Shown in pieces: positions 60,444 through 64,000 of a DNA stretch of 64,000 nt (positions are counted from its first letter, which is position 1; each line of letters opens with the position of its first letter). Made by a program: the position numbers and the translations under genes. The notes beneath the pieces were generated by a model. The model did no database searches, was not told the DNA's origin, and worked only from the letters and a program-made list of their open reading frames with translations. The stretch comes from Solimonas sp. SE-A11. GTDB taxonomy: Bacteria > Pseudomonadota > Gammaproteobacteria > Nevskiales > Nevskiaceae. The DNA lies in NCBI RefSeq assembly GCF_030345715.1, contig NZ_JAUASX010000021.1, positions 1-64,000 of the forward strand, read 5' to 3'.

Positions 60444-60485
60444 TGGGCACACCGAAGTCTGCTACTGGGCACGGCCATGGGCACA
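60444..60485. promoter_or_regulatory. Putative integrase arm-type sites, right end
   Basis: TGGGCACA at 60444 and 60478 and a variant TGGGCACG at 60466. The last two are 12 bases apart, as at the left end. Confidence 0.65.
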
Positions 60486-60597
60486 CTTTTACTCGGATTT
60501 GCTAGGCACGCGCAAGCGCGATTTGGACGGAATATCCTTTTAAGTCGATGGGTTAAATGAAGATATCGGAACGCTCTGGCATCCCCAGGAACGACTT

Positions 60598-61947
60598 TTA
60601 CTTTCCGATGCAGAAACTGGAAAATATCCGCCCCAGCAGGTCCTCTGTGGTGAAGCACCCGGTGATCTCGCCCAGCGCCTCGTGCGCCAGGCGCAGTTCC
60701 TCGGCGGCGAGTTCCGGCAGGGCGGCTTCGCGCAGGCGGGCCTGCGCGTCGCCCGCCAGGGCGCGCGCGCGCCGCAGCGCATCCACGTGGCGGCTGCGTG
60801 CGGAGAAGGCGCTCTCGCCGCTGCTGACGCCGGCGAAGCGGCGGATCTCGGCGAGCAGCAGGTCCAGGCCCGCGCCGCTGCCGGCGCTGAAGCGCAGGTG
60901 CCGGCGGCCGTCGCGCTCGAATATCTCGGGCGCTTGGCCGCTGAGATCGCACTTGTTGTGCAGCACCCACACCGGCAAGCCCTCGGGCAGGCTGGCCAGC
61001 AGTTGCCGGTCGGTGTCGTCGGCACCGCCACGGTCGTCCACCAGATAAAGGCCGAGTTCGGCGCTGGCCAGCGCGGCGCGCGCGCGGCGGATGCCCTCGC
61101 GCTCCACGATGTCGTCGCTGTCGCGCAGGCCGGCGGTGTCCACCACCGTCACCGGCAGGCCCTCGAGGTCCAGGTTCTCGCGCAGCACGTCGCGCGTGGT
61201 GCCGGCCACCGGCGTGACGATGGCCACCTCGGCGCCGGCCAGGCGGTTGAGCAGCGTGGACTTGCCGACGTTGGGCTGGCCCGTCAGCGCCACCACCAGG
61301 CCCTCGCGCAGGCGCCGGCCCTGCGCGGCGCCGGCCAGCAGCGCGTCGAGGTTCGCGATCAATGTTTCCAGGCGCCCGCGCAGCTGTGCATCACCCAGCC
61401 AGTCCACGTCCTCGTCGGAGAAATCCAGCGCGCCTTCCACGAACACGCGCAGCGCCACCAGCTCTTCGGCCAGCGCGCTCACCTGTTTGGACAACGCACC
61501 TTCCAGCGAGCGCTGCGCGGCGCGCGCGGCCTGCGCGGTGCCGGCATTGATCAGGTCGGCCACGGCCTCGGCCTGCGCCAGGTCCATGCGCCCGTTGAGG
61601 AAGGCCCGCTCGGAGAATTCACCGGCGCGCGCCACGCGCGCGCCGAGCTGGCAGGCGCGGCGCAGCAGCAGGTCCAGCACCACCGGGCCGCCATGGCCCT
61701 GCAACTCCACCACATCCTCGCCGGTGTAGGACTGCGGGCCGGGAAAGCGCAGCACGATGCCTTCGTCCAGCGTGCTCGCATCCGCGGCGCGGAAGGGGCG
61801 CAGGCCGGCCTGGCGCGGCGGCGGCAAGGGTCCGGCGATGGCGGAGGCGATGGCCTGCGCCGCCGGCCCGGAGATCCGCAGGATGCCGACGCCGCCGCGC
61901 CCGGGTGCGGTGGCGATGGCGGCGATGGTGTCGGTGACGGCGCTCAT
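60598..61947 (-). CDS. mnmE: tRNA uridine-5-carboxymethylaminomethyl(34) synthesis GTPase MnmE
   Basis: A 449-residue MnmE. The start PGRGGVGILRISGP is the folate-binding N-domain, the G1 motif is GQPNVGKST (223-231), DTAGLRDSDD follows, and it ends FCIGK, the normal C-terminus. With MnmG it modifies the wobble uridine of some tRNAs. Its last codons form the right repeat of the island. It lies downstream of yidC in the origin-proximal cluster. Confidence 0.96.
   Translation of the reverse strand: MSAVTDTIAAIATAPGRGGVGILRISGPAAQAIASAIAGPLPPPRQAGLRPFRAADASTLDEGIVLRFPGPQSYTGEDVVELQGHGGPVVLDLLLRRACQLGARVARAGEFSERAFLNGRMDLAQAEAVADLINAGTAQAARAAQRSLEGALSKQVSALAEELVALRVFVEGALDFSDEDVDWLGDAQLRGRLETLIANLDALLAGAAQGRRLREGLVVALTGQPNVGKSTLLNRLAGAEVAIVTPVAGTTRDVLRENLDLEGLPVTVVDTAGLRDSDDIVEREGIRRARAALASAELGLYLVDDRGGADDTDRQLLASLPEGLPVWVLHNKCDLSGQAPEIFERDGRRHLRFSAGSGAGLDLLLAEIRRFAGVSSGESAFSARSRHVDALRRARALAGDAQARLREAALPELAAEELRLAHEALGEITGCFTTEDLLGRIFSSFCIGK
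60603..60615. repeat. Right attachment site within mnmE
   Basis: TTCCGATGCAGAA; on the coding strand it spells codons for FCIG at the very end of mnmE. Confidence 0.85.
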
Positions 61948-61983
61948 GCGCGGCAGCTTAGCTTGCCCCGCGCCAACGAAGAA

Positions 61984-62005
61984 GGGAGCGGCTCGCGCCG
62001 CTCCC
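61984..62005 (-). terminator. Hairpin after yidC, possible terminator
   Basis: GGGAGCGG CTCGCG CCGCTCCC lies between yidC and mnmE and is followed on the minus strand by TTCTTCGTT, so the T run is weak. Confidence 0.5.
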
Positions 62006-62039
62006 CCTGTGTTTCGTCAAACCCCGCGAGGCTTGCTTG

Positions 62040-63740
62040 CTACTTCTTGGCCAGCGCCTTGGCGCTTTCCTCGCGCTCCAGCTTGCGCGTGATGAACCAC
62101 TGCTGCGCGATGCCGATCAGGTTCGAGGTCACCCAGTAGAGCACCAGGCCCGACTGGAAGAAGGCGAAGAAGGCGGCCATGCCGATCGGCATCACGCTCA
62201 TGATGCGCTGCTGCATCGGGTCCATCGCCGTGTTGCCGCTGAGCTTCTGCTGCACGAACATGGTGATGCCGAACAGCACCGGCAGCACGAAGTAGGGATC
62301 CGGCGCGGTCAGGTCGTTGAGCCACAGCACCCACGAGGCCTGGCGCAGCTCCACGGACTCCAGCAGCACCCAGTACAGCGCGATGAACACCGGGAACTGC
62401 ACCAGCAGCGGCCAGCAGCCGGCCAGCGGGTTGAAGCCCTCCTTCTTGTAGAGGTCCATCATCGCCTTCTGCTGGCGCTCGCGGTCGTCGCCGTAGCGCT
62501 CCTTGATGTCCTGCAGCTTGGGCGCGAACTTCTTCATCTTGGCCATCGAGCGGTACTGCGCTTCCGACAGCTTGTACATCACGCCCTTGACCAGGATGGT
62601 CAGCAGGATGATGGCCCAGCCCCAGTTGCCGGTGAACTTGTGCAGCTTCTCCAGCAGCCAGAACAGCGGCTCGGAGATCGGCGTGAGGATGCCGTAGTCC
62701 ACCGTCAGCTCCAGGCCCTTGGCATGGGTGCCGATGCTGTCCTGCAGCTTGGGGCCGATGTACAGGCCTGTGTTGAACGTGGCCTGCGCGCCCGGCTCCA
62801 GCTTCTGCGTGGCGCCGACGTACTGAGCCACGTAGCCGTGCTGCGGCGACGGCTTGGCGCTGAGCGTCAGGGCTTCGCCCGGGGGCGGCAGGATGGCGGT
62901 GACGAAGTAATGCTGCAGCATGGCGATCCAGCCGCCATTCTGGTGCTTGTCCACCGGCTCCTTGGCCAGCTTCTCGAGCTTGGTCTTGGCGAAGCGGTAG
63001 CTGTCGCCGCCCGCTTCCTTCTGCTCATAGAGGCCCACGCCGGTGAAGGTGGCCGCGAAGGGCGGCTCGTCACCGCTCTTGTAGTCGGTACGCGCGATGC
63101 GCACGTAGGGGCTGGCGTCCAGCGCCGCGGCGCCGCTGTTGGTCAGCGCCTGCTGCAGCTCGATCTGATAGCTGCCGCGCTTGAACCGATAGGTCTTGGT
63201 GGCGCTGAGGCCGTTCTGCTGCGTGGTCAGCACCACGTCGAGATGGTCGGAGCCTTCCACCAGGCGGTAGTCGTTCTGCGCCGCCGTGTACATCGTCTTG
63301 TGCGTGACCAGCGGCTCCTTGCTGCCGGCCAGGCCGCTCTGCAGCACGTAGTAGCGGCCATTGCTGTCATCCAGCAGCGCGAAGTTCTGCTCCTTCTGGT
63401 CCTTGTGGACCGGGTAGCCCTTCAGCTCCACGCGGCGCAGCTCGGCGCCCTCGGTGGAAATCTCGGCGATGTAGAGATCCGTCTCCACGCGGATGCGGCG
63501 CGCCGGACCGGAGGTCACCGCGCCGGCAGGGGCGGGGACAGCCGCACCCGTGACGGGGTCCGTGACCGTGGCCGGCGGTGCGGTGGGAATGTCGTCGATC
63601 GCGTTGGCGCTGGCGGCGGCGGCCGTGGCGGCCGGTGCCTGCGGCAGCGGCTTGACGCCGTAGTCCTTTTGCCAGGCCTGGTAGATGAAGAACAGCACGA
63701 CGCCCAGCAGAGCGATCAGGATGAAACGGCGGTTTTCCAT
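62040..63740 (-). CDS. yidC: Membrane protein insertase YidC
   Basis: A 566-residue insertase. The ATG at 63740 starts MENRRFILIALLGVVLFFIY, the first membrane helix. A large periplasmic domain follows, and the conserved core includes NWGWAIILLTILVKGVMY, MFVQQKLSGN and QSGLVLYWVTSNLIGIAQQ. A basic tail follows. It inserts membrane proteins with or without Sec. The gene lies five bases downstream of yidD. Confidence 0.96.
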   Translation of the reverse strand: MENRRFILIALLGVVLFFIYQAWQKDYGVKPLPQAPAATAAAASANAIDDIPTAPPATVTDPVTGAAVPAPAGAVTSGPARRIRVETDLYIAEISTEGAELRRVELKGYPVHKDQKEQNFALLDDSNGRYYVLQSGLAGSKEPLVTHKTMYTAAQNDYRLVEGSDHLDVVLTTQQNGLSATKTYRFKRGSYQIELQQALTNSGAAALDASPYVRIARTDYKSGDEPPFAATFTGVGLYEQKEAGGDSYRFAKTKLEKLAKEPVDKHQNGGWIAMLQHYFVTAILPPPGEALTLSAKPSPQHGYVAQYVGATQKLEPGAQATFNTGLYIGPKLQDSIGTHAKGLELTVDYGILTPISEPLFWLLEKLHKFTGNWGWAIILLTILVKGVMYKLSEAQYRSMAKMKKFAPKLQDIKERYGDDRERQQKAMMDLYKKEGFNPLAGCWPLLVQFPVFIALYWVLLESVELRQASWVLWLNDLTAPDPYFVLPVLFGITMFVQQKLSGNTAMDPMQQRIMSVMPIGMAAFFAFFQSGLVLYWVTSNLIGIAQQWFITRKLEREESAKALAKK

Positions 63741-63745
63741 GGCGG

Positions 63746-64000
63746 TCAGTGGTGCGGGCAGCCGCAGGACTTCTGCGGTGTCGGCCCTAGGTGTTCGGGA
63801 ACGGGATCGTAGCCACCGGGATTCAGGGGGTGGCAGCGCACGAGGCGGCGTAAGCCTATCCACCCGCCGCGCCAAAAGCCATGGCGGCGGATCGATTCAG
63901 CGGTGTAGTGGGAGCAGCTGGGGTAAAAACGGCAACGCGGCCCCAGCAGCGGGCTGATGAAGAGCTGGTAGCAGCGGATCAGGAAGAGGCTGAGGGTGCG
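63746..64000 (-). CDS. yidD: Membrane protein insertion efficiency factor YidD, N-terminus beyond the window
   Basis: The visible 84 codons read [20 protein letters not shown], then [20 protein letters not shown] and [14 protein letters not shown], the YidD signature, ending in KSCGCPHH. The start lies past the right edge. Upstream rnpA and rpmH are expected. Confidence 0.9.
   Translation of the reverse strand, partial: RTLSLFLIRCYQLFISPLLGPRCRFYPSCSHYTAESIRRHGFWRGGWIGLRRLVRCHPLNPGGYDPVPEHLGPTPQKSCGCPHH

Larger units (their letters stand above)
47286..60615. mobile_element. Integrated genomic island in the 3' end of mnmE (about 13.3 kb)
   Basis: TTCCGATGCAGAA occurs at 47286-47298 and 60603-60615, and the right copy is the reverse complement of the last mnmE codons. 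Flanking bases after the core also match partly (GCTAGAAAT against ACTGGAAAAT). The 3' end of mnmE is the attachment site of SGI1 and related islands. A tyrosine integrase gene lies next to the right end. Inside are a restriction system, AlpA, an ATPase, an XRE repressor and cargo. No conjugation or relaxase gene is seen, so the island is probably mobilised by another element or spreads as a satellite. Confidence 0.88.

Noticed and set aside
60395-60597. Search for a tRNA gene as the integration target
   Set aside because: No tRNA fold was seen; the repeat lies in the last codons of mnmE, which explains the target.

Overview
The window is high-GC DNA from a gammaproteobacterium. It carries single-copy housekeeping genes (aceE-aceF, mnmE, yidC, yidD) in gammaproteobacterial form. 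The yidD-yidC-mnmE order at the right edge is the arrangement normally found beside rpmH/rnpA/dnaA, so the right end probably lies close to the chromosomal origin. The many REP-like hairpins, the DUF3570/DUF4266 cluster and the MpaB/linalool-dehydratase-type operon would suit a Nevskiales/Xanthomonadales-type bacterium, but this placement is a guess from gene content.

Layout. 1-115: edge of an IS3-family element. 0.2-9.9 kb: scattered enzymes (GST-like protein, GFA protein, a molybdopterin oxidoreductase, a metallo-beta-lactamase-fold protein, an Old-Yellow-Enzyme-type flavoprotein facing its MerR regulator, a TAXI periplasmic binding protein). 10.0-14.5 kb: a leftward redox cluster (TlpA thioredoxin, DUF4266 lipopeptide, DUF3570 outer-membrane protein, small lipoprotein, DUF2200, ApbE flavin transferase, GST). 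14.7-19.4 kb: a quinone reductase, then an operon of an MpaB-type oxygenase and a membrane-anchored linalool-dehydratase-like protein, facing a TetR regulator across a 22-bp palindrome. 19.4-32.9 kb: prolyl oligopeptidase, DUF4153 membrane protein, glycosyltransferase, patatin, glutamine amidotransferase, MsrB, M13 peptidase and a tandem pair of paralogous lipoproteins. 33.1-38.1 kb: cytochrome b561 with two YceI proteins, a three-gene operon of unknown proteins sharing a C-terminal domain, an MBL protein and an SH3 protein. 38.2-43.5 kb: aceF-aceE and a divergent LysR gene. 43.7-47.3 kb: a hydrolase/Nudix/thioesterase/DUF2784/MerR run with 4-bp overlaps and a methyltransferase driven from a MerR-type promoter.

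47.29-60.62 kb is an integrated genomic island in the 3' end of mnmE, the site also used by SGI1-type islands. It is bounded by a 13-bp direct repeat and carries repeated TGGGCACA sites at both ends. From right to left it encodes a P4-type tyrosine integrase, a 1645-residue single-chain restriction-modification enzyme (nuclease, helicase and methylase; type ISP) with an uncharacterised 297-residue partner, an AlpA / small Cys protein / ATPase / zinc-ribbon core, an XRE repressor, and a leftward cargo set (two membrane proteins, a lipoprotein, a small protein and a permuted papain-fold hydrolase). Base composition and codon choice in the restriction gene are visibly more AT-rich than in the flanking chromosome. 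The island core plus the unknown partner and cargo is the best candidate for an undescribed system. Chromosomal runners-up are the MpaB/linalool-dehydratase operon and the shared-domain operon at 35.0-36.3 kb.

No rRNA, tRNA or CRISPR array was recognised. At least five families of short inverted repeats are scattered between genes, and one lies inside the aceF coding sequence.
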